DNA of 64,000 nt from Micromussa lordhowensis (GCA_964020085.1 OZ026598.1:21363129-21427128), one strand, 5' to 3'. Counted from the stretch's first letter, positions 1-12,900 are shown. Notes: generated by a model not told the origin, from the sequence alone. Program-made: numbers and translations.

Positions 1-309
1 CGTGCTTTCACAACACGTGCTTTCACAACATACTTTCCGGCGATTACTTTGCCTACAACTGAGGTAACAAATCCCGAAACCATCTGATTAAATGCTTCCC
101 GACTCTCGAACGTCTTAAACTCTTTGTTGGTGTAGAAGCTGGTCTCAAGAACGAGGTAACTCAGCAAGTCCAAGACTTCCACAGAAGGCAAGCATTCTGG
201 ACTGAACTGCTCGGCTGGTATACTTGCAGGGTCAACCCCGATGACTGAGACCTTTTGCAAATATCTTTCCTTTACCCGACTCTCTAAGCTTTTGGCATAC
301 TCAAGAGCA
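1..309 (-). CDS. Partial exon of a SWIM/YqaJ-type protein, cut by the left window edge
   Basis: On the minus strand an open frame starts after a CAG acceptor (311-310) and runs to base 1 without a stop. It encodes about 103 residues, including KVSVIGVDPASIPAEQFSP, ECLPSVEVLDLLSYLVLETS and FNQMVSGFVTSVVGK. I recognise this from memory as the segment before the SWIM zinc finger in a protein family that is expanded in corals and often annotated as SWIM-type or YqaJ-recombinase-like. The SWIM cysteines and the nuclease part would lie outside the window. The last 30 bases are a perfect 15-bp direct duplication (1-15, 16-30) that repeats VVKAR in frame. Bases 181-309 are also present in the two downstream tandem copies. 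Whether the gene is a host gene or was carried by a transposon cannot be decided here. Confidence 0.55.
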
Positions 310-3300
310 CTGGGTTACCTTTAGATGAATGCCCAGTACTTTTATCATTTTTTTTTCTTTCTGGATATTCATGTAGTTAACGAAATAATAGAGCGATAAA
401 TAGGGAAGCTTCACTGTAGAAATGGACTATTATTAGCATAAATTTGACACCTGAGGGACACCAACATGGCGGACACTAATTTGAGCAAAGCTTGTGACAT
501 CACGTGAAACCCAAGAATGAGACTGGTAGGCTGAAAATGTATAGCCCAACAGGTCTACACCCCTGATGGTGGCTAATATACGTGTAAATCATTGCTTCTT
601 TGCCTAGTTTTCAGTGAATTAAAGCCACCTAGGAAACCAACAATGTTATGCCATTGGTAGATCAGCATTTGACTCTGAATGCTGAAAATGGCATTTCCTA
701 GATTCTCAGTGTAGATTCCAACATTTTCTTGGGGAGCGGGCATGCCCCCAGACCCCCTAAGATGAGAGGCCTTAACAGGCCCTAAGTTGTCGCAGCAAAC
801 TACTCTTCCAGCTGCAGATACCTACTTCAAAACATTTTAAAACCCATGCTGACAGAATTGCAAAAGGACTTTCACCCAAAGGTGGTGGAGAAACAAGAAG
901 ACCTCAGTGAACATTCAAGAAATCAGTTGAGGAAGTGGGAATGTATCAATGTCGAGTACATTTTAAATATAACATTGATGAAGATGAATGGACAATGCCA
1001 TTACTCAAAGATTTAGACAAAGGGATTTAATTTACTTAACTAATGTTCCCTCAAACAGTTTTAGTTTTTGTAATTAGAAAACATCTATTAGCTTTTTAGA
1101 AAATGCAGTAAGTGTGGCATTGCAGTACACAGTTATTAGAGACTTTTAACTCAACTTCTTCAACTTCTGTCGGTTTTTCCATTAGTCACCACAGTCAATT
1201 CAACAACAAAAAACCTTAAGCTCCATATTATCAGGTTTTTGTATCTTACCAATGGGTTGTAGGTATAACACAACATTGCATCGGTAGTATATTTTTCAGG
1301 AAATACTTCACTCAACAACCAATAGTAATTATTATTCAATATTTTGTTTCCTTTAAGTGTAGTTTTTAATTAATTAAACTACGATTCCTTAAGTAAATAA
1401 CTAAGCACATTACCAGGGTTCTCAGTTGAACCCGTAACCCATAACAGCTGTCACAGTTTTCCCTACTAAGTATAGGGGCTGTAAAAATCACTTTGACAGC
1501 AGAAAAGTTTCTCTATCAAATGCAAACAAAAGAACAAATTTCACAGAAGGCAAGCATTCTGGACTGAACTGCTCGGCTGGTATACTTGCAGGGTCAACCC
1601 CGATGACTGAGACCTTTTGCAAATATCTTTCCTTTACCCGACTCTCTAAGCTTTTGGCATACTCAAGAGCACTGGGTTACCTTTAGATGAATGCCCAGTA
1701 CTTTTATCATTTTTTTTTCTTTCTGGATATTCATGTAGTTAACGAAATAATAGAGCGATAAATAGGGAAGCTTCACTGTAGAAATGGACTATTATTAGCA
1801 TAAATTTGACACCTGAGGGACACCAACATGGCGGACACTAATTTGAGCAAAGCTTGTGACATCACGTGAAACCCAAGAATGAGACTGGTAGGCTGAAAAT
1901 GTATAGCCCAACAGGTCTACACCCCTGATGGTGGCTAATATACGTGTAAATCATTGCTTCTTTGCCTAGTTTTCAGTGAATTAAAGCCACCTAGGAAACC
2001 AACAATGTTATGCCATTGGTAGATCAGCATTTGACTCTGAATGCTGAAAATGGCATTTCCTAGATTCTCAGTGTAGATTCCAACATTTTCTTGGGGAGCG
2101 GGCATGCCCCCAGACCCCCTAAGATGAGAGGCCTTAACAGGCCCTAAGTTGTCGCAGCAAACTACTCTTCCAGCTGCAGATACCTACTTCAAAACATTTT
2201 AAAACCCATGCTGACAGAATTGCAAAAGGACTTTCACCCAAAGGTGGTGGAGAAACAAGAAGACCTCAGTGAACATTCAAGAAATCAGTTGAGGAAGTGG
2301 GAATGTATCAATGTCGAGTACATTTTAAATATAACATTGATGAAGATGAATGGACAATGCCATTACTCAAAGATTTAGACAAAGGGATTTAATTTACTTA
2401 ACTAATGTTCCCTCAAACAGTTTTAGTTTTTGTAATTAGAAAACATCTATTAGCTTTTTAGAAAATGCAGTAAGTGTGGCATTGCAGTACACAGTTATTA
2501 GAGACTTTTAACTCAACTTCTTCAACTTCTGTCGGTTTTTCCATTAGTCACCACAGTCAATTCAACAACAAAAAACCTTAAGCTCCATATTATCAGGTTT
2601 TTGTATCTTACCAATGGGTTGTAGGTATAACACAACATTGCATCGGTAGTATATTTTTCAGGAAATACTTCACTCAACAACCAATAGTAATTATTATTCA
2701 ATATTTTGTTTCCTTTAAGTGTAGTTTTTAATTAATTAAACTACGATTCCTTAAGTAAATAACTAAGCACATTACCAGGGTTCTCAGTTGAACCCGTAAC
2801 CCATAACAGCTGTCACAGTTTTCCCTACTAAGTATAGGGGCTGTAAAAATCACTTTGACAGCAGAAAAGTTTCTCTATCAAATGCAAACAAAAGAACAAA
2901 TTTCACAGAAGGCAAGCATTCTGGACTGAACTGCTCGGCTGGTATACTTGCAGGGTCAACCCCGATGACTGAGACCTTTTGCAAATATCTTTCCTTTACC
3001 CGACTCTCTAAGCTTTTGGCATACTCAAGAGCACTGGGTTACCTTTAGATGAATGCCCAGTACTTTTATCATTTTTTTTTCTTTCTGGATATTCATGTAG
3101 TTAACGAAATAATAGAGCGATAAATAGGGAAGCTTCACTGTAGAAATGGACTATTATTAGCATAAATTTGACACCTGAGGGACACCAACATGGCGGACAC
3201 TAATTTGAGCAAAGCTTGTGACATCACGTGAAACCCAAGAATGAGACTGGTAGGCTGAAAATGTATAGCCCAACAGGTCTACACCCCTGATGGTGGCTAA

Positions 3301-4265
3301 TATACGTGTAAATCATTGCTTCTTTGCCTAGTTTTCAGTGAATTAAAGCCACCTAGGAAACCAACAATGTTATGCCATTGGTAGATCAGCATTTGACTCT
3401 GAATGCTGAAAATGGCATTTCCTAGATTCTCAGTGTAGATTCCAACATTTTCTTGGGGAGCGGGCATGCCCCCAGACCCCCTAAGATGAGAGGCCTTAAC
3501 AGGCCCTAAGTTGTCGCAGCAAACTACTCTTCCAGCTGCAGATACCTACTTCAAAACATTTTAAAACCCATGCTGACAGAATTGCAAAAGGACTTTCACC
3601 CAAAGGTGGTGGAGAAACAAGAAGACCTCAGTGAACATTCAAGAAATCAGTTGAGGAAGTGGGAATGTATCAATGTCGAGTACATTTTAAATATAACATT
3701 GATGAAGATGAATGGACAATGCCATTACTCAAAGATTTAGACAAAGGGATTTAATTTACTTAACTAATGTTCCCTCAAACAGTTTTAGTTTTTGTAATTA
3801 GAAAACATCTATTAGCTTTTTAGAAAATGCAGTAAGTGTGGCATTGCAGTACACAGTTATTAGAGACTTTTAACTCAACTTCTTCAACTTCTGTCGGTTT
3901 TTCCATTAGTCACCACAGTCAATTCAACAACAAAAAACCTTAAGCTCCATATTATCAGGTTTTTGTATCTTACCAATGGGTTGTAGGTATAACACAACAT
4001 TGCATCGGTAGTATATTTTTCAGGAAATACTTCACTCAACAACCAATAGTAATTATTATTCAATATTTTGTTTCCTTTAAGTGTAGTTTTTAATTAATTA
4101 AACTACGATTCCTTAAGTAAATAACTAAGCACATTACCAGGGTTCTCAGTTGAACCCGTAACCCATAACAGCTGTCACAGTTTTCCCTACTAAGTATAGG
4201 GGCTGTAAAAATCACTTTGACAGCAGAAAAGTTTCTCTATCAAATGCAAACAAAAGAACAAATTT
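181..4265. repeat. Three tandem copies of a 1,362-bp unit
   Basis: The same landmark (ACAGAAGGCAAGCATTCTGG) starts at 181, 1543 and 2905, giving an exact period of 1,362 bp. The stretches compared between copies show no differences. The last copy ends at 4265, where it changes into the sequence TAGGAGCAACTG. Each unit holds 129 bp of the exon at the left edge followed by about 1.2 kb of intron-like or repeat DNA. Apparent identity implies a very recent tandem duplication, active gene conversion, or an assembly error. Confidence 0.95.
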
Positions 4266-6390
4266 AGGAGCAACTGATTGCATAATATTTACTGCTAGTT
4301 GCTTTTGCAATGTACCTTTCTTCTGGTTTAATTGTCGAGTAGTCTGACCACAGAACAAACGGAAAATTAGTTACAGGGGTTTCATTTGCAACGTTGAAAT
4401 ATGGCCACCACATTGAATTCACAAATTTGAGCTAAGGCCTCTAACAGATGTTGTCTCTCCACATGCTTCAAAACATGGCCGTGAAGTGTAAGGCTTACAA
4501 AAGAGGAATTCTTCACTTTTTCTCAAAGTAAGAAGCATCAACCAGGTTTGTGACAATGAAAGAGAGAAGGAAGCTACCTAGCAGACAAGATGTGAAAAAA
4601 ATTGAAATGGAAGCTGGCATTGCAAGCATGGAGCAGAATAAATCAGTTAGGAGCCCGCTAGGATTGAACTGGATGCAAGGGTCCAGGAACTTGAAGATCA
4701 ACTTGAGGTTGAAATTATGCACGCTAATCACAGTACTCCACTATTAAAGAATATGCTTCTGCAGTTCTGTGCACTTAGCAGTTTTCATAGCATGTGGGCT
4801 TCTTAGTTTTTCCTTCCTTTCAAGATTGTAATCTCATAATGTCATCCTTACAGAGTGGTTGCAAATGTTGTAATCCTAAGATACATTGATAACTTGTGTT
4901 TCCTTTATTCTGTTCAAGAAGAATTTCAGGAAATTGTTTACCTCTCACAACAGCACAATAATACATAGAACAAGTAGGCTGGAAAATTTATAGGCCCAGG
5001 CCTACAGGCTCGCTACAGCCCTGATGGTGGCTAATATAAATCATTGCTTCTTTCCCTAGTTTTCAATGAATTAACACCACCTAAGAAACCAACAACATTC
5101 TGCCATTGGTAGATCAGTATTTCACTCTGAATGCTTAAAATGGCATTTCCTAGCTTCTCAGTGTAGATTCCCACATTTTCTGAGGGAGGGAGCATGCCCC
5201 AACACCCCCAAGATGAGAAGTCTTTGCAGCCCCTAACCTGTCACAGGCGCCTATTCTTCCAGCTGCAAACACCTACTTCAAAACATTTTGAAACCCCTGC
5301 TAACAGAATTGCGAAAGGACTTTCTCCCAAAGGTGGTGGAGAAACGAGAAGACCTCAGTGAAAATTCAAAGAACTCTGTTGAGGAAGTGGAGATGTATCA
5401 ATGCTGAGTACATTTTAAATATGACATTGATGAAGATGAATGGACAATGCCATTACTCAAAGACTTAGACAAGGGGGATTTAATTTACTCAACTTATGTT
5501 CCCATAAACAGTTCAGATTTTGTAATTAAAACACACCTTTTAGCTTTTTAGAATATATAGTAAGTGTGGCATTGCAGTAGTAGAGAGTTAGCTCAATTTC
5601 CCTCAGTTATTGTTAAATATCATTTTAATCAAAAGTTGGCTTAGGGTATTAATTTGTGTTATAACTTCATCAGAGTTGCCATGGATATAATAGTCCTGAC
5701 AAAGTTCTCTATGATGGCAAAGTCTCACAAAAATAGTTTGCTTTATTTTAAAGTTATGGCTGAAAAGGTAATTCAGAAGGTTAATTCTGGTGCCACTAAA
5801 TATTCAACTCCACTTGGTGTAACACAAAATTGAATCGATAGTATCTTTTTCAGGAAATATTTCACTCAACAACCAATAATAAATATTTAAGATTCGCTGT
5901 TTGCTTTAAGTGTAGTTTGTAATTAATTAACCTAAGATTCTTTAAGTAAATACATTAGCGCATTACCTGGGTTCTCAGTTAAACCCGTAACACCTGTCAC
6001 AGGTGTCACTAGTAAGTATTACGGCTGTAAAAATCACTTTGATAGCAGAACAGCCTGTCTATCAAATGCAAACAAAAGAACAAATTTAGGAGCAACTGAC
6101 TGCATAATATTTACTGCTAGTTGCTTTTGCAATGTACCTTTCTTCTGGTTTAATTGTCGAGTAGCCTGACCACAGAACAATCAGAAAATTAGTTACAAGG
6201 GTTTCATTTGCAACATTGATATGGCCATCATATTGAGTTAACAAATTTGAGCTAAGGCCTCTCCCAGATGTTGTCTTTCCACATGCTTCCAAACATGGCC
6301 ACAAAACGGAAGGCTGACTAGAGGGGAATCCTTCACTTTTTCTCAAAGTAAGAAGCATCAACCAGGTTTGTGACAATGAAAGAGAGAAGG
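4265..6390. repeat. Diverged paralogous copies of the tandem unit and its flank
   Basis: 4970-6090 is a diverged copy of much of the 1,362-bp unit, recognisable by CTGATGGTGGCTAATAT, the AGATCAG/CATTTGACTCTGAATGC region and the AACCCGTAAC stretch, with many substitutions and indels. The segment after it (about 6088-6390) matches 4264-4570, for example GAGCAACTGA, TGCATAATATTTACTGCTAG and GTTTGTGACAATGAAAGAG. An older, larger duplication therefore preceded the recent triplication. About 4780-4970 also matches 7750-7930, which is part of the hAT relic. No gene is supported in this stretch. Confidence 0.75.
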
Positions 6391-6392
6391 AA

Positions 6393-6593
6393 ATCTTTAA
6401 GAAGCATTTAAGGAGCAAGTGCCTAAGGGATTTTTTAGGATGTGATTGATATAGTGATATAGTGATGTGAGTTAGCTATTTTTTAATATTTTAAATAATT
6501 TAAATAATTGATAATTATTACTTTGTAATTATTATTGTTCCTGAAAAGCCCCTTTGGGGAGGTTCAGTAAAGTATGTATGTATGTATGTATGT
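6393..6593 (+). mobile_element. 5'-truncated LINE 3' end with (TATG)n tail and 6-bp target-site duplication
   Basis: The 201-bp segment ends in a typical LINE 3' tail: GTTCCTGAAAAGCCCC, GGGGAGGTTCAGTAAAG, then TATG repeats. It is flanked by AAGGAA on both sides (6387-6392 and 6594-6599). The paralogous sequence near 4563-4573 reads GAGAAGGAAGCTACC without the insert and so serves as an empty site. This shows the insertion is younger than the duplication that produced the two paralogs. Confidence 0.8.
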
Positions 6594-7276
6594 AAGGAAG
6601 CTACCTAGCACACAAGATGTGACAAAAAATGAAACGGAAGCTGGTATTGCAAGGGTGGATCAGAATAAATATGTTAGGACCCCATTAGGACTGAGCTGGA
6701 AGCAAGGGTCCAAGAACTTGAAGATCATGACAGTTAAATCAGAAAATGTTAATTTTTGAGTGGCTGCAAGACAACTTTGTCTATAACTAGCCCAAACACT
6801 GATCATTTCAGATTACTGTGAATATGACAAACGCTGTTGTTGTATTCTAGAAATCAAAAACGTTAATAAGCGCTTAGCTGTGTTTTGAAAAAGAGTTTTG
6901 TTGTTCAGATTCTTACAAAGTTTGGCATATATATACTCTTACTAAATAACATACTCTTCAAGATATTTGACTCAACAGCAATCCCTGGCAGATCAGAACA
7001 ATCCTTAAAGGAATAAGATGTCAGAAAGATACATACATGTATCTTGGCTGCACATTTTTATCAAGATGCAGATGATCAAGAAGATAAAACAGAAGAGCTG
7101 GAATATGACTTAGCAAGAAATGGCCATTTTGTTTGTCGTAAAATGCACTCCCCTTTACCACGTACACAATTTGAGAAAGAAAAACACTATTCCTTCAAGG
7201 GTTACAATCCCACAACCCTACCCCTGGATCCGCCCCTGGCTGCTTTTTGATATATTGATAGAACAACTGATGCCAC

Positions 7277-7925
7277 TTATCCTAATGCATATGCCACTCG
7301 GCTGTCACCATTTTGCAGAGGTGAGATCAGGAGTACAATGGGTTTAAGTGGCAAACTTTTTCTCTTGCCATTTGAGAAAGTAGAACTACTTGGTGGTCTA
7401 AAAGAGGAGCTCCATCCTCCTGCTTCCACAGGCTGCTTAATCGTCAAGGATATTCTCAGCATTCAAAGAAACATCATGTTTATGAATGTGCATCAGCGCA
7501 AGCCCACTAGAACGATCCTCTTTCATTGTTGACCTCAAGTAGGTCTTGAGTCTTCTCAGGGCACTAAAAGACCTCCCTGCAGTGGCTGTGGTGATTGACA
7601 GGGTAAAGAGAGTTGTGAAGGCTCTTGAAATATTTGGAAACTCTTGCAGGTGGCAATGAGGGAGTGTTTCTGCAATGGTTGCCAGAAGATTTTGCACTTT
7701 CTCCCAGGAGCTTTGCTGTGTTCCCATATGTAGCCACTATGCAATTGTGGGTAGCACTTTTCATAGCCTGCAGGCTCCTAAGTTTTCCCTTGCTTTCAAG
7801 ATTGTAATCTCGTAATCTCACCCTTAAGAGTGGTTGTGTATGTTGTAATCCTAAGAAAAGTTGATAAATTGTGTTTCCTTTTCTATTACGCTCATGAAAA
7901 ATTTCAGGAAATTGTTCACACAATA
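7277..7925 (-). pseudogene. hAT-family transposase C-terminal remnant (ZMYM1/THAP12-like group)
   Basis: The minus strand encodes, in one frame (7727 down to 7437), a stretch with FNISRAF-like text followed by TATAGRSFSALRRLKTYLRS and ERSSGLALMHIH-like residues. This is the conserved C-terminal dimerisation region of hAT transposases of the ZMYM1/THAP12-like group. Upstream sequence continues in another frame (7923 down to 7564), so there is a frameshift near 7727. No zinc finger or DDE core is visible, and a stop follows NAENILDD. It is a decayed fragment. Pieces of the same element recur at about 4780-4970. Confidence 0.7.
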
Positions 7926-8330
7926 TAGGACTGGTAGGCTGACAATGTATAGGCCTACAGGCTTGCTACGTCCCTGATGGTGGCTAATACAAATCATTGC
8001 TTCTTTGCCTAGTTTTCATTGAATTAACGCCACCTAAGAAACCAACGACGTTATGCCATTGGTAGATCAGTATTTCACTCTGAATGCTGAAAATGGCATT
8101 TCCTAGCTTCTGCTTTGTAGATTTCAGCATTTTCTGGGAGATGGGCATGTCCCAGACCCCCAATATGAGGCCCTTGAGGTCCCTAACTTGTCACAGCCAC
8201 CTACTCTTTCATGAAAATAGTTTGCTTTGTTCTAAAGTTATGGCTGAAAAGGTAATTCAGAACGTTAATTTTTGTGCCACTAAATATTCAACTCTACTTC
8301 TAAGTGGCCGATTTCTGTCATTTTAAAACC
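7925..8330. repeat. Third diverged copy of the left-block repeat (partial)
   Basis: The segment shares GGACTGGTAGGCTGA, CTGATGGTGGCTAATA, TGCCATTGGTAGATCAG and CACTCTGAATGCTGAAAATG with the 1,362-bp unit and with 4970-5200. It has many substitutions and a truncated 3' part. No coding capacity is supported. Confidence 0.7.
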
Positions 8331-8796
8331 AAAACTTTCAGAAAAATAAGGAGTACTTTTTAGCAGTGATTTCAAGGCTAATGGACATTAAGGAAAATTG
8401 AGCTGAAAGTCCCTACTCACTGCATTCCTGGTACCACGTAGCCAGCAAAAGAGACTGATGACTGCATACCGTGAGCAACCCCTTTTCAGTGACATAGTCG
8501 ATATGGCAGGGTATTCTATAGTTACTCTAGAAGATCTTTCAAACGTCTGAAAACAAGACAACATTGATTTTCCACCTCACACTCACACCAGCAAGTTTAG
8601 CTTCAAAACACCAATTCAAGTAATTTTAAACATGTTACATTACCTTTCAATCATATGTGGTTTAGCCTAGTTCAAACTAGCAACAAATTCCTTCATACCT
8701 CTGCTCAGCTTTTTCCTTTTGTCATGTTCATGTCATTATGACAGGATGTTCACATTGCCAACATAACCACATTACGTCCTTCTCATTGCATCTCGC
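8331..8796. other. Non-coding stretch, nothing recognised
   Basis: AT-rich DNA between the repeat block and the short minus-strand gene. It would contain that gene's 3' UTR, but I see no clear AATAAA on the minus strand and no further exon that I can support. Confidence 0.4.
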
Positions 8797-9602
8797 TTAT
8801 GTCCCTAATTCGAAGTATGAGCAGGCCATAACGCAAAGGGAATCGTTCGCCAAAATCAAAGGATACCGTTCCAGTCCTTCCTTTAACTTCCGATATTGAA
8901 AATCCTGGAACCAAAAAGAAAAAGCAGTCAGCTATTCAACTGAAAGGCAGTCATTATTTCAACTGAAATTCCCGTCCTCACTGCCAGTAAACGAGTATAA
9001 AAAGCAGAAAACACAAGCTCGCTTGTTCCTAGCAAAGAAGTTTTCACACCTCTACTCGCAAAGGACGGCGCTCGTTTCCCTCCTAAATCATTCCTTACCA
9101 GACCTGGACAGGGGAAGAAGAGAAGAGTTGTTCTCAAAACAGCTTTGACAATTACAAAAAAAGTTTCACCAATATCGGAACGCAAAATCGCAAAATCAAC
9201 ACGATGAAACAGACCATGTGAACGCCGACAGTCGCGGGGCGCTAGAAACTTCTCAATTTTCGACAACAAAAAAACTTACTCGGAGAATTTAAATAACATA
9301 GATAAATTCATGCCAAGCGTTGAAATTGGAATGTGGCACAGCTAGTCTAATGCGAATAATGGGATGAATTCTATGCCAAGCCTGCAAAATCAAACGTGTG
9401 ACATTGCGTAGCCGAGCTGCTAACCTTACGGAACGAGATCAAGTTTGACGCTAAAGCTCTACTGCTGATAGAAAATCGTTGTCTTCGTCAGAAAGTATAA
9501 TAATTAGCGATCATCTCTCACGAAAATACTAAATTCTCAAGTTTAGATGAATAAAACGTACGTACACGACACAAGCAGGACGACGAAACTCACCTGTGCC
9601 AT
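8797..9602 (-). CDS. Short two-exon protein of unknown function (38 aa as modelled)
   Basis: Exon 1 is 9602 down to 9594, encoding MAQ and ending in a perfect donor (CAG/GTGAGT). Exon 2 is 8904 down to 8797, after a pyrimidine-rich acceptor (CTTTTTGGTTCCAG). Joined in phase 0 they read MAQDFQYRKLKEGLERYPLI, then about 18 more residues including LCVMACSYFELGT, then a stop. I do not recognise the family. The strong splice sites, plausible residue composition and position 350 bp from the HDAC8 start codon in head-to-head orientation argue for a real transcript. It may be a small protein, or the first exons of a longer gene if an internal donor is used. No membrane segment is visible; there are two cysteines. 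Confidence 0.4.
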
Positions 9603-9951
9603 TTCACGTTCAGCAACGTTCAGCTATGCATGTATGGGACAATCTCCACAATGCATTGCGACGACTCACCAAATGAAGCACATCTCTAGGGAGGGGTAAG
9701 TCTTCAATACGAAAATTGCATCAATTTTGCTTTCCTGACAGGTCGAGTTCTGCATAGATTTTCAATGTAAAAATTTATAGAACAAAGAAAATTATTTAAC
9801 AAGTTACAGTTTATTAGGATAAAAACTATGCGTGTTAAAGACTTGAACTAAAACTAAAATACACATCATTTGACAGTTGTACTATGCCTACTCCTCCAAA
9901 TTTGTTATTTTGTCTTCTTTTGTCCAGTGTTTTTCCCGCGCAAGTTTGAAG
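9603..9951. promoter_or_regulatory. Candidate bidirectional promoter between the short minus gene and HDAC8
   Basis: Only 349 bp separate the two divergent start codons. I see no TATA box at a convincing position. The segment contains non-coding sequence only and must hold both 5' UTRs if the gene models are right. Confidence 0.45.
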
Positions 9952-12900
9952 ATGGCGTTGAGGGAAAATGGCGGTCAGACACCTAAACGAGCCACAAAAG
10001 TCCCCAGAACGGTCGTAATAATACACTCAAACGAGCTTGTAAGATTGTGTGATAATCTACCTAAAGTTCCTAACCGGGTAAGCGAATTTGTTTCCATTTC
10101 TTTGGTGTTGTTTGTTTATTTTGCGCCAAGATCCGTTTCCGTTAACACTGCACATATGAACTACAGCTACAGATAGATTATTCAGGAGTATTTGATTCAC
10201 AGGCGTGTTCCCTGTAACCATGGATGTTTTTTGCAGGCATCGCTGACTCATACATTGATTAAAGCCTATGGACTTATGGAAAATGCCAGGTAATGACGTA
10301 GCGTTTCTTCATTATAGGATCGGTCTTAATTGCAACACCGTTCTTTTTCTTGACAAATGTTTATACTTATGCTGTATCAAGAAATTTGAAAACCTTTTGA
10401 CTTACTGCAGCTTTCCCGTTTCCTTACATGAAGCTTTCTATTAACTTAAATTTCATTCCTTTTCCATAAAAAGGTTATCTCGATTAGAGGAAATTTTACC
10501 TTCTTTTTGTTCACAAAAATTACTTTAATCCAAGAAGTCAGTTCAACAAATGATTAATTGTCACCTGCTCAAGAACAGGTTTTTGTGTAATATTGACATG
10601 TTTCAATTAATTTACAAAAGCTTTAAGCTTAACTTGAAAACCATATATCATGAGATCAGTTAACTAAGTGTTCTTTCATCTTAAAGTGCCACTATGATCA
10701 AATTCTCGATACCCATTTTTTTACATTTCCAACACAAAAGGTGTTTCCTTGATATCTTGGCAAATTTCAATCTATCACGAACATTAGAACTCATGTTTTT
10801 TGGACCTTTATTTCCTACAGTTTACGACCGCCATTAATTTTCCTTGTTCCAAGTCTTGAGTGAGAATTGAAGAAAATGACGTCATATTCTCAAAAATACC
10901 ACACGGGTTGAAATTATAATAACAATTAGTGTAGAAAATTGCACGAATATATGAGCCAAAGTTTTTGTTATTCTTTATGCGAATTGCTGTGCTAATTGTT
11001 ATTATAATTTCAACCCGTGTGGTATTTTTGAGAATATGACGTCATTTTCTCCAAATCTCAGCCAAGACTTAGAACAAGGAAAATTAATGGCGGCCGTAAA
11101 TTCTCGAAAATAAAGGTCCAAAAACCGCGAGTTCTAACGCTCGTAACAGATTGAAATTTGGCAGGAAATCTAGGAAAGACCTATTGTGTCCGAAACTGTA
11201 AAAAAATAGATATCGAGAATTTGATCATAGTGGTACTGTAAAGGGAAAACATCACAATCATTTTGCCTCAAGGATGCTTGTCAGAAAATTTGAATTATAC
11301 CCCTGAAGGAGACCAATGTGGGCAAGGCTCAAGTTTTATTTGACCCCTAACAGATACCACTGGAAATAGCGCGATTACCAGTGACTGTTCAGGAAGGAGC
11401 CCATGCTAGTAAACCGGACTCAAATGCCTGGCGGAAATCGAGCCTAAAAACTTAATAAGAGCACTTTTTATTCTCATTATTTCTTCAAGTGCACCCTAAA
11501 AGATACTTTCACTGCTAAAATTAGTAGCATTTCCTCATGAACACCCTAAGTGAGACAACAAGCATCCCAACGTTTTCATGTGGGAGACCCTCCCCCCCCC
11601 CCCTTGAAGATTTCGCTACATTTTTTCGTTAAGACAGTGCCAAAAATATAACTATCTCAACTCTCAAGATTGATAAGTAGCTAACTGTACAACAGTAATA
11701 CACAAACTTAACACATAAATGATAGCATTTCTTCATTGTAATATCAGTCTTCGGGTAACTGGTTTCATCATACATGTATATGTATCTCTAAACAGAGTTG
11801 TTCAACCAAGGCAAGCCTCAGTTAGGGAGCTATCCGCATTTCATTCTTTGGACTACATTGAATGCTTAGAGCAACTAAGAAATGATAATGAGTGTGAAGA
11901 AATGGAGGATGTGGCTTCTGAATATGGTTTAGGTACGATAGCACTAACCCCTGCGGGGGAGGGGGAAACTCGCATATGAAAACAGTAGGGATGCTTGTCA
12001 TCTTGCTTACATGCAGGGGTGTAAATCAAGGATTTTGGTCTAACTTCAACAGTTGTTCAGGACAAAATGCCACTATTTCTAGGCATCATCTTTTATGGTG
12101 CACTCAAAGAAATTATTGAAAGAAAAAATGTTGTCACTTTTGTTTTAAGTGGTATATTTATTTTTTGTTGGAGGTCAAATAAAGCTCATACGCCTTTAGG
12201 AGTTTAATTCTAATTTTATGACAAGCATCGCCAACACATGGAAGTTCCCCCTCCAGGGACTAAACCTTTCTGTGATAATGCTACCCGCCAGACACCCATA
12301 CACTGAATAGTGATTTGTCTGATGAGTAGAAATACTCCCCCGGCCTACAAACAACCAGGGCTCAGCATGCAGATTATGTAAACAATAGCCTCCATTTGGC
12401 ACGGAAATATGCTCTGATGTTTGTCTGTGGACATTATCTGTTCCAAGAAAGTGAAAACTGCAAGCTTTAAGGAACAGATAATGTCCAAGGAAGTGGAGAC
12501 TATTGTGTTTATTATCCTTCAAATATTTTTCGCAGCATGCACAGTTTTAAAAATTGTAGCTGTGAAATATTCAGTCTTGTTATATACCAAGACTTTCACT
12601 CAACAAAAAGAGCACTGTGATTGGTTGATTCTTGGTCTCGTGCCCCTGATCAAATTCTTATGTATCCCTACCGGGATACAATTTTGTAGTTGTTGCCCAT
12701 GCACCCTCTTTGTCTGTTTGTGTTTGCTATATGATTGTTTAAGGGAAAGTCTAAATATATAACAAAGCACTTAATGTATTTTTCCTCGGGAAACTAGTTA
12801 GTTTTGTTTTCCCGAGAGTCCTGATCATAACCAATTGCATGAAAGCAGAATATTTGATGGATTACACATGTCATGGTAGATATCATCACTTTTGAACTAA

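Noticed and set aside
8928..9269. 113-codon minus-strand ORF between the two exons of the short gene
   Set aside because: It lies in the predicted intron and shows no recognisable domain or paired splice sites.
9877..9951. Upstream in-frame ATG as HDAC8 start
   Set aside because: It would add 25 residues not typical of HDAC8; the ATG at 9952 has a better context and gives the usual length.
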